64,000 nt of DNA. Source: Akkermansia muciniphila. Lineage in GTDB: Bacteria > Verrucomicrobiota > Verrucomicrobiia > Verrucomicrobiales > Akkermansiaceae. The translations under genes and the position numbers were made by a program. Within the stretch, counting starts at the first letter, position 1, and the number at the start of each line of letters is the position of its first letter. Location: NCBI RefSeq assembly GCF_900184965.1, contig NZ_FXYA01000215.1:186001-250000 (forward strand). Reading direction: 5' to 3'. The notes beneath the pieces are model-generated. The model saw nothing but the letters and a program-made list of their open reading frames with translations, had not been told where the DNA came from and ran no database searches. This document shows positions 8,606 to 17,283 of this stretch, one piece after another.

Positions 8606-9556
8606 TTATTCTGCAATCGGCTCCGCGAGGGGAATATCTTCGTAGGAATCGTCAAAGATGACGGGAATGTTGTGCTCCGGAATCAGGTTGATGGAACTGA
8701 TTTTACGGTGCGTCTGGCGTGCGTGCCGGAGGGCGCGGGACAATTTTTCCACCTGGTGTTCCAGGCCGTAGTGGCTGAAAGTAGCCTGGCAGTCATTAGT
8801 AAAACGCACACAGAAAGACCAGTCGTTGGGTGTCGTGATGGAGACGATGCTGGGGAGGTATTCCGTTACTGTGCCGGAAAGCAGCTCAATCAGTTTCATG
8901 GGCGCTTCCAGTTCCCGGATGCTGACGCCATAGCTGAGTTTGCCGGAACTGGGCGGCCTGAGCGTCACGGAAGGCATGCGCTTTTCCCGGATATAAGGCA
9001 TGTGGACTTGCTCCATGCAGGGGAAGATAACGCCCTCCTTGTCTGCCAAAGCGCCGTATTTGGCGTCTCCCGGGTGAATTCCGAGTTCCGGGCAGTCAAT
9101 CCAGGCTACGGGGATGCGCGCGTCAATGTCCACCAGCAGCGTGGGGTTGGAGGATATCTGGCGCTTGACGGAAGCCCGGCGGATGGCGGGACATTTTTCC
9201 AGGCGCTGTTCCAGCTCTTCGGCGTCTATGGAAAAAATATTGTCCTGTGGACCTATGCCCATGACGGAAAAGGCCTGTTCAGAGTTGAAAATGCCGTTGC
9301 TTTTCAGGGTGACGGTATCGATGGAAAGCCAGTCGTATTTGAGGATATAATCTTTCCAGAGAAAAACGATCGCCCCGATCAGGCCGAAAATAAGCGCATA
9401 AACGGTGACAGTGTGGTACAGCTTGCGCCGGAAGAGCCAAAAACGGTAGTTTTTGCCCTTGCGTTCGATGGTCTCTCTTCTGGCCTCCCGTTCCAGAAGA
9501 AGCATTTCCGGCCTTTTGGCGGAACGGGGGACTGGCGTTGTGGCTTTGTGCGACAT
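8606..9556 (-). CDS. ftsQ: cell division protein FtsQ (POTRA domain)
   Basis: Bitopic divisome protein that links FtsB/FtsL to the rest of the septal machinery. The 316-residue product has a basic cytoplasmic tail (residues 1-48), one membrane helix (about 50-68, YHTVTVYALIFGLIGAIVFLW) and an extracytoplasmic POTRA-like segment starting around Leu77 (WLSIDTVTLKSNG...). Identification rests on topology and position after ddl in the dcw cluster, because FtsQ sequences diverge strongly. It begins 44 bases after the ddl stop. The following gene is recA rather than ftsA. Confidence 0.82.
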   Translation of the reverse strand: MSHKATTPVPRSAKRPEMLLLEREARRETIERKGKNYRFWLFRRKLYHTVTVYALIFGLIGAIVFLWKDYILKYDWLSIDTVTLKSNGIFNSEQAFSVMGIGPQDNIFSIDAEELEQRLEKCPAIRRASVKRQISSNPTLLVDIDARIPVAWIDCPELGIHPGDAKYGALADKEGVIFPCMEQVHMPYIREKRMPSVTLRPPSSGKLSYGVSIRELEAPMKLIELLSGTVTEYLPSIVSITTPNDWSFCVRFTNDCQATFSHYGLEHQVEKLSRALRHARQTHRKISSINLIPEHNIPVIFDDSYEDIPLAEPIAE

Positions 9557-9600
9557 CGGGGGGTGCGGGGGCGACTCCCCGCCCTCTGTCAGATATTACG

Positions 9601-10536
9601 TTATTTACGGGGGGTGGCTAGCGATAATTCCGCTATTTTTTCGCAAAGGTTTTCGTAGGGCCATCCAGAGGCCGCCGCAGCCTTGGGAAGCAGGCTGGAA
9701 GGGGTCATGCCGGGAATGGTGTTGATTTCCAGCACGAAGGGGGCGCCGTCTTCTTCGCGCAGCAGGACGTCCACGCGGCCGTACACTTCCACGCCGGCGG
9801 CCTTGTAGGCTTTCAGGGCCGCTTCCTGCACCTTGGCGGCGGTTTCTTCCGGGAGATCCGCCGGGCAGATATAATCCGTGCCGCCGCCCATATTCATCCA
9901 CGGGTATTTGTTGCTCAGGTCGTAGAAGCCGGAGCGGGGGCAGATATGAATGACGGGAAGGGCTTTCCCGTCCAGGATGCCGACCGTCAGTTCCTTGCCT
10001 TGAATGAACTCTTCCACCAATACGGTGGTGCCGTGGGTTACGGCTTCCTCCATGGCGGGGAGCACATCCTCCTGCCTGCGGACGATGTGAACGCCTACGC
10101 TGGAGCCCTCACAGGGAGGCTTAATGACGAAGGGCAGGGGAAGGGACGGCATCACGATGCCGTTGGAACAGTCCAGAATTTCCGCTTGCGGTGTAGGAAC
10201 CCCCGCATCCAGAAATACTTTCTTGGATGCGGATTTGTCAAAGCACAGGGCGCTGGCACGGGAGCCGGCCCCTGTGTACGGAATGCCGCGTTCTTCCAGA
10301 ATAGCCTGAAGGGTTCCGTCCTCGCCGAACGTGCCGTGGATAATGTTGTAGGCCAGCTCCGTGCCTTCCGGCAGCCGGAAATCCGGGCCGTGCACGTCCA
10401 CCTTCGTTACATCGGTGAATCCGGCCCGGCACAGGGCGTCGTAAACGGAGTTGCCGGAAACGAGGGATACTTCTCGTTCTGCCCCCGGGCCGCCGAGCAG
10501 GAGGGCGATTTTGAGGTCGCGCTTGAGAGTGTTCAT
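9601..10536 (-). CDS. ddl: D-alanine--D-alanine ligase
   Basis: ATP-grasp enzyme making the D-Ala-D-Ala dipeptide that MurF adds to the murein precursor. It has 311 residues, at the usual size. Visible landmarks are GGPGAEREVSLVSG at the N-terminus, YNIIHGTFGEDGTLQ, PFVIKPPCEGSSVGV (ATP-grasp lysine and serine loop), LVEEFIQGKELTVG and the metal-binding VLEINTIPGMTPSS. It starts 22 bases after the murC-murB stop and precedes ftsQ, the normal dcw order. Confidence 0.96.
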   Translation of the reverse strand: MNTLKRDLKIALLLGGPGAEREVSLVSGNSVYDALCRAGFTDVTKVDVHGPDFRLPEGTELAYNIIHGTFGEDGTLQAILEERGIPYTGAGSRASALCFDKSASKKVFLDAGVPTPQAEILDCSNGIVMPSLPLPFVIKPPCEGSSVGVHIVRRQEDVLPAMEEAVTHGTTVLVEEFIQGKELTVGILDGKALPVIHICPRSGFYDLSNKYPWMNMGGGTDYICPADLPEETAAKVQEAALKAYKAAGVEVYGRVDVLLREEDGAPFVLEINTIPGMTPSSLLPKAAAASGWPYENLCEKIAELSLATPRK

Positions 10537-10558
10537 ATGAGAATAAATAGTGAGTGGG

Positions 10559-12856
10559 TTAAAACTGAGGGTCCCGGTCTCCGATGACCTGGGCTTCCGA
10601 TTTCAGGCCGATGCCGCGGTTTTCCATAGCCTCCTTGCGGATCATGTCGATCAGGATGGTGATGTCCCTCGCTCTGGCATGACCCCGGTTGATGATAAAA
10701 TTGGCGTGCACGTCTGATACGCAGGCGTCTCCCACGCAGGCGCTTTTCAGCCCCAGTTCATCAATGAGCCTGCCTGCCGGGATTTCCGGCGGGTTATTGA
10801 AGATGCAGCCGGCGCTGGCCCCGACGGGCTGGGAAAGCTTCCGCTTGGCCCGCGCCGCCTCCAGAAGCCGTTCCATTTCTTCCGCAGGGGCGGGCCGCGC
10901 CTCAAACACGGCCTGAAGCACAAAGTTGTGGACCAGGTCCGGAATGGAACGGTACTGGGCATTCAATTCTTCCCTTGTATGGCTGCGGATTTCCCCGTCT
11001 TCATCCAGACAGGTGACGGAGACGAGGTTGTTGACCATGTCCGTGCCCATGGCTCCGGCGTTCATGCGGAGGCTTCCCCCCACGTTGCCTGGGATGCCGT
11101 CCATCCATTCCAGGCCGCCAAGGCCGTTCTGGACAGCGGCGGAAACCAGTTTTTTCAGCCGCACGCCCGCTCCGGCGGTGAGGCGGTTCCCCTGGATTTC
11201 CAGCACATCGAATTCTCCCCCGGAGGGGTGGATGACGGCGCCGCGCAGGCCTCCGTCCCTGACAATGATGTTGGAGCCGCGGCCAATGACGTGTACGGGG
11301 ATATTCCTGTCCCGGCAATAATTGACGGCAGCCTGCATTCCGGAGAAGGTGGAAGGTTCCAGCCAGTATTGGGCGCAGCCGCCTACCCCCATGGTCGTAT
11401 GGCGTGACATGGGTTCGTACAGCTTGCCTTCCAGAGAGCCGCCCGCAGTGCGTTCCAGGTCTTCCAGCAGGGCCAGGTCGTGCGCGATGCGCATGCCGCA
11501 TTCATGGACGTTCCCGGCTCCCAGCGTCAGGAACAGGTCTCCCGGTTTCAGTTCGTTGCCGATGGCATGGTGGGCTGTGCCCAGGTCGGGAAGGTAACGG
11601 GTTTCCACAGGGCCGTGCCTGTGCATGGCGTTAATGATCGTCTGCCCGCTTACCCCTTCAATGGGCAGTTCGCTGGCGGGATACACGTCCGCCACAAAAA
11701 CGAGGTCCGCTTCCTGAAGCACCTTGCCGAAGTCATCCGCCAGGAGCTGCGTGCGCGTGTAGCGGTGCGGCTGGAAGTAAACTACCAGACGGTTCGGCTG
11801 GAGGGAACGGGCAGTTTGGAGCGTGGCGGCTATCTCCGTGGGGTGGTGGCCGTAGTCGTCCACAATCCGGATGGAGGTGGAAAGATATTTGGTTTCAAAG
11901 CGCCGTTTGGCTCCCGCGAAGGAGGCCAGGCCCCGCGTCACCGCCGGGAAATCCACGCCCAGTTCCGTTGCCAGCGCAATCGCAGCCAGGGAATTCAGGA
12001 CATTGTGGCGTCCGGGGATGCCCAGTTCCACGCGGCCCAGTTCCTCTTTCCCCTTCAATACGGTGAACAGGGTGCGGCCGCGGCGTTCCTGCACGTCCGT
12101 AGCGGTATAGTCCGCATCGGACCAGCCGTAGGAAATGGAATTGGGGTATTTGGCGCAGACATCCGCAGCGCCGGGATGCGCGCGGCAATAGATAATCTTG
12201 CCGCGCGTCTGCGAACAAAGCTGGTCGAACACGGCTTTGATTTCATCCAGATCCCTGTAGTGGTCCAGGTGTTCCGGTTCAATGTTGAGGACAATGCTGT
12301 GTTCCGGAATGTAATTGACCAGCGTGCCGTCGCTTTCGTCCCCTTCCGCCACCAGGTATTCGCTGTCTTCATTCCAGTGGGCGTTGGTTCCCAGCACGGG
12401 AATTTCCGCCCCCACATAGTGGCACGGGCGCATGCGGCCTTCCCTCATCAGGTGCGCGCAGAGGGCTGAAGTGGTGGTTTTCCCATGCGTGCCGGAGACC
12501 ACGACTCCTTTCTTCCCGTTCAGAATGGCCGCCAGGCATTCCGCGCGGCGCATGCAGGGAATATTCAGCTTGCGAGCTGCCGCCAGGGCCGGATTGTCCG
12601 CCCGGATGGCGCTGGAATAAATGACAATTTCCGCATCGGAAACGGCGTCTGCGGAATGCGGGCAGGAAAAAGACAGTCCCAGGCTTTGGAGCCGTTCGGT
12701 CTCCGCGCTGGTCACCCGGTCGCAGCCGCTCACCCGGTGCCCCATTTCCATCAGCATGAGCGCCAGGCCGGACATGCCTGACCCGGCTACTCCAATGAGA
12801 TGGAGGCGTGCCGGGTGTTCCCTGTCTGTCAGTCGTTTGCGTAAGGTCTCAATCAT
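10559..12856 (-). CDS. murC-murB: bifunctional MurC-MurB fusion
   Basis: One 765-residue polypeptide joins UDP-N-acetylmuramate--L-alanine ligase (N-terminal ~455 residues) to UDP-N-acetylenolpyruvoylglucosamine reductase (C-terminal ~290). MurC landmarks: LIGVAGSGMSGLA, ATP loop SGTHGKTTTS near residue 122, and DDYGHHPTEI. MurB landmarks: GRGSNIIVRDGG and GIPGNVGGSLRMNAGAMG for FAD, AGCIFNNP with Cys where E. coli MurB has the catalytic Ser, and a C-terminal Glu in LKSEAQVIG. The chosen ATG (MIETLRKRL) overlaps the end of murG by 8 bases, suggesting translational coupling; in-frame codons upstream inside murG look like read-back. The fusion would put MurB's product directly beside MurC. Confidence 0.94.
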   Translation of the reverse strand: MIETLRKRLTDREHPARLHLIGVAGSGMSGLALMLMEMGHRVSGCDRVTSAETERLQSLGLSFSCPHSADAVSDAEIVIYSSAIRADNPALAAARKLNIPCMRRAECLAAILNGKKGVVVSGTHGKTTTSALCAHLMREGRMRPCHYVGAEIPVLGTNAHWNEDSEYLVAEGDESDGTLVNYIPEHSIVLNIEPEHLDHYRDLDEIKAVFDQLCSQTRGKIIYCRAHPGAADVCAKYPNSISYGWSDADYTATDVQERRGRTLFTVLKGKEELGRVELGIPGRHNVLNSLAAIALATELGVDFPAVTRGLASFAGAKRRFETKYLSTSIRIVDDYGHHPTEIAATLQTARSLQPNRLVVYFQPHRYTRTQLLADDFGKVLQEADLVFVADVYPASELPIEGVSGQTIINAMHRHGPVETRYLPDLGTAHHAIGNELKPGDLFLTLGAGNVHECGMRIAHDLALLEDLERTAGGSLEGKLYEPMSRHTTMGVGGCAQYWLEPSTFSGMQAAVNYCRDRNIPVHVIGRGSNIIVRDGGLRGAVIHPSGGEFDVLEIQGNRLTAGAGVRLKKLVSAAVQNGLGGLEWMDGIPGNVGGSLRMNAGAMGTDMVNNLVSVTCLDEDGEIRSHTREELNAQYRSIPDLVHNFVLQAVFEARPAPAEEMERLLEAARAKRKLSQPVGASAGCIFNNPPEIPAGRLIDELGLKSACVGDACVSDVHANFIINRGHARARDITILIDMIRKEAMENRGIGLKSEAQVIGDRDPQF

Positions 12857-13973
12857 GGGGGGCTGCATGGGACGTATGTTCAATGACGTTGGCGATGCGG
12901 GATACTGCATCAGGCATGTCCAGACGTAAAGCACATTCATTCATGGAGGCCAGCAGGGAAGAATCCTTGAGTACTTCATTCAGAAAGGCCGTAATATCGT
13001 CCGGCGTGAGGGTGTTTTCACGCATCATGCGCGCCGCTCCGTGGGCCGCGAAAACGCGTGCATTGTGCGCCTGGTGATCGTCTGCGGCGAAGGGATAGGG
13101 AACCAGCAGGGCGGCCTTCCCCATGTGGGCCAGTTCCGTCAGGCTGGATGCCCCGGAACGGGAAATGACCACATCCGCTGCGGCGTACGCGGCAGCCATG
13201 GCGGAACAGAATTCAATGACGTGCACGTGGGGCATGTCCGCCGTCAGCTGACTGACGCGCGCAAAGTCCGCGGAGCCGGTGATGATGAGGAAGTCGCACA
13301 GGTCTGCGCATTGACGGGCGGCTTCAATGACCAGGGAGTTCAGATTCCTGGCCCCCTGGGAACCGCCCATCACCAGGGCCACGCGGCGGTCCCGGGGCAG
13401 ATTGAGTTCCGCCCTGGATTCGTTTTTGTCTTTCCGGGCCACCATTTCCTGGCGTACCGGGGTGCCGGTGACAATGCATTTGGCGGGATTGAAGTAGTGC
13501 CCGGCTTCTTCAATGCCCAGCAGCACGTTCGTGCAGAATTTGGCGGTCATGCGGTTGGCCTTTCCGGGCAGCGCGTTGGAATCGTGCACGTAGGTGCGGA
13601 TTCCCTTGCGGTGGGCGGCGTAAACGGGAGGGAATGAAGTGAACCCCCCCATGCCGATGACGACGTCCGCTTCCACCTCATCCAGAAGACTGCGGCTGAA
13701 ACGGACGGCCTGATACAGCCTGACGCCGAAGCCCAGCAGGGCCAGGGATGGGATTTTGGGCATCGCGATGGCCTCAATGGTGCGGAAATCAAGATCCCCG
13801 TAATTTTTGCTGGCCTGAGCGTCCACTTTCTTCTGGGAGATGAGGAGCGTGACGCGATGACCGCGCTTTTTAAGTTCCTGGGCTACGGCTATGCCGGGAA
13901 AAAGGTGCCCTCCCGTGCCGCCGCAGGCGATCACGATGTTCAGGGGGGGATGTTTGAGAGAGGGTTCAGTCAT
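12849..13973 (-). CDS. murG: MurG lipid II synthase (GT28)
   Basis: Adds N-acetylglucosamine to lipid I at the inner face of the membrane. The product has 374 residues. The N-terminal loop ACGGTGGHLFPG is diagnostic, followed by MGGFTSFPPVYAAH, and the C-terminal domain carries MGGSQGARNLN and SRSGASSLTELAHMGKAALLVPYPFAADDHQ. Its ATG overlaps the ftsW stop as ATGA and its end overlaps murC-murB, so three genes are tightly coupled. Confidence 0.97.
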   Translation of the reverse strand: MTEPSLKHPPLNIVIACGGTGGHLFPGIAVAQELKKRGHRVTLLISQKKVDAQASKNYGDLDFRTIEAIAMPKIPSLALLGFGVRLYQAVRFSRSLLDEVEADVVIGMGGFTSFPPVYAAHRKGIRTYVHDSNALPGKANRMTAKFCTNVLLGIEEAGHYFNPAKCIVTGTPVRQEMVARKDKNESRAELNLPRDRRVALVMGGSQGARNLNSLVIEAARQCADLCDFLIITGSADFARVSQLTADMPHVHVIEFCSAMAAAYAAADVVISRSGASSLTELAHMGKAALLVPYPFAADDHQAHNARVFAAHGAARMMRENTLTPDDITAFLNEVLKDSSLLASMNECALRLDMPDAVSRIANVIEHTSHAAPHD

Positions 13974-15112
13974 AATCTTACGTCAATGGAGCGTTCGTCT
14001 TTGCGGGTGATTTCACAATTGGGCTGGGCTCCGGTGGAAAATCTCTGGATGCTGGTAAGCATGCCCAGGGCAGCCAGCGTAAAAACCAGGTTGGTGCCCC
14101 CGAAGCTGATGAAGGGCAGAGGCAGGCCGGAGTTGGGCACGGCGTTGGTTACTACGGCGATGTTCAGAATGGCGGGACAGAAAATGGTGGCGACGATCCC
14201 CACGGCCAGAAACCGTCCGTAGGCGTCCCGGCACTGCATGGCTACGCCGATGCCGGCATACGTCATCAGGAAATAGCAAAGCAGGACGAACATGGTCCCG
14301 TAAAAGCCGAATTCCTCTCCCAGCGGCGCGAAAATGAAGTCCGTATGAGCAAAGGGAAGCGTGCCGTGCTTTTCCGCGCTGTTTCCCAGGCCCACCCCGT
14401 CCAGCCCTCCACGGGACAGGGCGATGGAAGCCCGGTATTGCTGGAGGCCGGCGCCCAGGCGGTGGGCGTCCAGGTCTTTCCAGGCCAGGAAACGTTCCAG
14501 GCGGTTGGCGTTGCTCTGCACCAGAACGTACAGGGCCGTTCCGGCCAGGGCGAAAGCCCCGCCCAGGTAAATTTTGCGCGTCCCGGCTACAAACATGACG
14601 CAGAACGCGGCCAGGGCCAGGGCTACGGAGGTTCCCATGTCCTTTTCAAAGAGAATCAGGGCAAGAGGAAGGCCGAAGATAAGGCCGGGCATCACAAACC
14701 CCCACCAGAAAGAGGTGGTGCGGTCCCGGTACAGGGCCAGCCAGTTGGCCAGGGCCATCATCATGCAGAGTTTGGCGCATTCGCTGGGCTGGAACTGCAT
14801 GCCGATGGTGATCCAGCGGCGTTCCCCGTTGATTTCCTTCCCGATGCCGGGCACATAGCACAGAACCAGCAGAAAGCAGGCCCCTCCAAGAATCCACCAG
14901 ATATATTTCCTCCATATCCGGTAATCTATACGGGAAAGAATCATGGCCCCCACCAGACCGGCGCAGGCAAAGGCGGTCTGCTTGAACAGGGGTTCGTACG
15001 GGTGCTTGGTTTCTTCCGCCCACGCCGCCGTGCTGGATACCATCACCAGGCCTACGACCAGAAGGCAGATGACGAAAAACCAGACCAGAATCATGCAGAC
15101 TTTGGAAGACAT
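13970..15112 (-). CDS. ftsW: FtsW septal glycan polymerase (SEDS family)
   Basis: Multi-pass SEDS protein (380 residues, about ten hydrophobic segments) that polymerises lipid II at the septum with its partner FtsI. Recognisable family stretches include RRWITIGMQFQPSECAKL, LILFEKDMGTSVALA, the extracytoplasmic loop with HTDFIFAPLGEEFG and the C-terminal PNSGLPLPFISFGGTNL. The catalytic Asp candidate lies in the loop FEKDMGT. It overlaps murG by 4 bases and follows the LysM gene. Position between murD and murG supports FtsW rather than RodA. Confidence 0.95.
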   Translation of the reverse strand: MSSKVCMILVWFFVICLLVVGLVMVSSTAAWAEETKHPYEPLFKQTAFACAGLVGAMILSRIDYRIWRKYIWWILGGACFLLVLCYVPGIGKEINGERRWITIGMQFQPSECAKLCMMMALANWLALYRDRTTSFWWGFVMPGLIFGLPLALILFEKDMGTSVALALAAFCVMFVAGTRKIYLGGAFALAGTALYVLVQSNANRLERFLAWKDLDAHRLGAGLQQYRASIALSRGGLDGVGLGNSAEKHGTLPFAHTDFIFAPLGEEFGFYGTMFVLLCYFLMTYAGIGVAMQCRDAYGRFLAVGIVATIFCPAILNIAVVTNAVPNSGLPLPFISFGGTNLVFTLAALGMLTSIQRFSTGAQPNCEITRKDERSIDVRL

Positions 15113-15136
15113 GGCGGCGGAAGGGCAGGAAGAGGC

Positions 15137-15937
15137 CTACTTTTTGGGGATCATGATTTTTTGCCCAATCTTGAGACGCGCTACGTCCCGGTCATTCATC
15201 TTGTTGAATTTCTGGAGGGCGCGCCAGTTCATTTTATATTTGCGGGCGATTACGGAGAGGGTTTCCCCTTTCTTCACAATGTGGGGCACGCCTTCCGGCT
15301 CCATTTCCTCCGCGGCGGGCTTTTCCGGTTCAAGTTTGTCTCCGGGCCGTGCCGGGATGACGAGCGTGCTTCCGCTGACAAGGCGCTGCACTTTGGGATT
15401 GACGGCTTTCAGGTCATTGACGGCCACCTGGTTGTCACGCGCGACGCGTTCCCAGGTATCTCCCGTGCGCACGATGTGGCGCGCAGGACCTGCCACCGGA
15501 GCCGCATCCGGAATGTGTTCCTCCGCCACGGGGGCCGGCTGCCTGTTGGGGCGCGCGTCCACTACCTGTTCCGGCTGCGTGATGGTGACCGGGGCCGCGG
15601 GTTGGGCCTGGGGAACCTGGGGCAGGGCTGCCGGGGGCGCTGTGGGAGCGGGACGCTGCGGGACGGTGGGCGGCGCGGGCAGGGCGGCCGCCATTTCTAC
15701 GGTTTCCGTCGTGTTTCTGAACCAGGTGCTGCGGACGTAAACGCCGCCGATGACGAGAAGGTGAAGAAGAAGAAGGACGACGAGCCAGCGCACGACGGTG
15801 CTGCTGGGCGCATCGTCTTCAAATTCGGAGACGCGTGCGCGGTATTTGCTGAGTTTGGCCCGGAGTACGGTGCCCATTTTGCGTTTCGGACGGGTGCGTC
15901 CGGTCGGATTGTGATCAGGTGTCTTGGTCGTTTTCAT
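15137..15937 (-). CDS. membrane-anchored protein with two LysM domains
   Basis: A 266-residue bitopic protein: basic cytoplasmic tail (1-50), one membrane helix (about 52-68, VVRWLVVLLLLHLLVIGGVYV), a Pro/Ala/Gln-rich spacer (75-155) and two LysM repeats, one beginning HIVRTGDTWERVAR and one beginning HIVKKGETLSVIAR near the C-terminus. LysM binds N-acetylglucosamine-containing glycan, so the protein probably tethers the inner membrane to murein. It sits between murD and ftsW (23-24 base spacings), inside the dcw cluster, where most bacteria have no such gene. A divisome or septal-murein role is inferred from position. Confidence 0.85.
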   Translation of the reverse strand: MKTTKTPDHNPTGRTRPKRKMGTVLRAKLSKYRARVSEFEDDAPSSTVVRWLVVLLLLHLLVIGGVYVRSTWFRNTTETVEMAAALPAPPTVPQRPAPTAPPAALPQVPQAQPAAPVTITQPEQVVDARPNRQPAPVAEEHIPDAAPVAGPARHIVRTGDTWERVARDNQVAVNDLKAVNPKVQRLVSGSTLVIPARPGDKLEPEKPAAEEMEPEGVPHIVKKGETLSVIARKYKMNWRALQKFNKMNDRDVARLKIGQKIMIPKK

Positions 15938-15960
15938 GATGGTCGTTTTCTGGTGAATTG

Positions 15961-17271
15961 TCAGGAAAGGGGGGAGAGGGCGTTCACCGCGTCCCGGAAG
16001 GCCTGGCCGCGCTGGACATACCCGGTGAACATGTCAAAGGAAGAAGTGCCGGGGGAGAAGAGGACGGTGTCTCCCGGCCGGGCGAGAGAGCGGGCCTTTG
16101 CCACGCAGGCCTCTACATCTGCGGCTTTTTCCGTGGGGACTGCGGGGGAAAAAGCATGCTGGAGCTGGTCCGCAATCTGGCCGAATACCACGCAGGCGCG
16201 CACTTTTTCTTTCAGCATGGGCTGCAGGGGCACGTAATCCAGCCCCTTGTCCTTGCCTCCGGCAATCAGGATGACGGGGGAATGCTGTGATTTCAGAGCC
16301 GCTTCCAGCGCATGCAGATTCGTGGCTTTGGAATCGTTCAGCCACAGCACGCCGTCCAGTGTTCGGACGGTTTCGCAGCGGTGGCCGGGGGGCGTGAACT
16401 CCTTCAATACTTCTGCGGCTGTTTCTGCGGGAATTCCCAGGTGGCGGCATGCTAGGACGGCGGCCATGACGTTTTCCGCATTATGGCGCTGGTTCAGGGC
16501 GGTCCCTTCCAGGTTCAGCAGGGGGGCGTCGCCCTCCATGATCAACGGTTCGCGGTAATAAAGGTCAGCCGCCGGATCTTCCGGACTAAAGGTGAGCACG
16601 GAGGCTTTCAGGTGTGGAAGCCGTTCTCCGGAGCGAACGACGGCCAGGTCTTGTCCCGTCTGGTTGTCAAAGATATGGAGTTTGGCGCGGTGGTAATCCT
16701 CCACGGATTTGTAGCGGTCCATGTGGTCCGGCGCAAAATTGAGCCATACGGCCACGTCCGGATGAAAATCGCGGATGGTTTCCAGCTGGAAGGAGCTGAC
16801 CTCCAGCGCCAGCACGTCCGGCACGGAATCCCGGAGCAGGATTTCCGCCATCGGCACGCCGTAATTGCCGCAGGCAACGGCGGTCTTTCCGGCACGCAGC
16901 AAAATCTTTTCCACCAGGGATGTGGTGGTGGTTTTGCCGTTGGTTCCGGTGATGGCGATGATGCGGCCATGGTAAAAGCGGCATGCCAGCTCCATTTCAC
17001 CGATGGTTTCCACGCCTTCCCGGCTAAAGGATTTGACAAAGGGGCTGTCCGTCTCAATGCCGGGGGAGATGACTACAAGGTCCGCGTGGAAGGCGCGCCC
17101 GCCTTCTTCCGTGGCGGCGGTATGCAGGGGAATGTCTTCCGGCCATCCGCCAATGGAGGCGGAAGCGTCAAACACGCATACCCGTGCGCCATGCTTCATG
17201 GCGAGGCGCGCCGCGGCGCGTCCGCTTCTTCCCGCTCCCAGAACGGCGATGTTGAGGTTATTGAGCTGCAT
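15961..17271 (-). CDS. murD: UDP-N-acetylmuramoyl-L-alanine--D-glutamate ligase
   Basis: Adds D-glutamate to the murein precursor. It has 436 residues, as usual. Landmarks: N-terminal VLGAGRSGRAAARLA, ATP loop AITGTNGKTTTTSLVEK, LEVSSFQLETI, and the ligase C-terminal domain with NDSKATNLHALEAAL and LIAGGKDKGLDY. It follows mraY after 12 bases and precedes the LysM gene. Confidence 0.97.
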   Translation of the reverse strand: MQLNNLNIAVLGAGRSGRAAARLAMKHGARVCVFDASASIGGWPEDIPLHTAATEEGGRAFHADLVVISPGIETDSPFVKSFSREGVETIGEMELACRFYHGRIIAITGTNGKTTTTSLVEKILLRAGKTAVACGNYGVPMAEILLRDSVPDVLALEVSSFQLETIRDFHPDVAVWLNFAPDHMDRYKSVEDYHRAKLHIFDNQTGQDLAVVRSGERLPHLKASVLTFSPEDPAADLYYREPLIMEGDAPLLNLEGTALNQRHNAENVMAAVLACRHLGIPAETAAEVLKEFTPPGHRCETVRTLDGVLWLNDSKATNLHALEAALKSQHSPVILIAGGKDKGLDYVPLQPMLKEKVRACVVFGQIADQLQHAFSPAVPTEKAADVEACVAKARSLARPGDTVLFSPGTSSFDMFTGYVQRGQAFRDAVNALSPLS

Positions 17272-17283
17272 GTTCGTGGTTTG

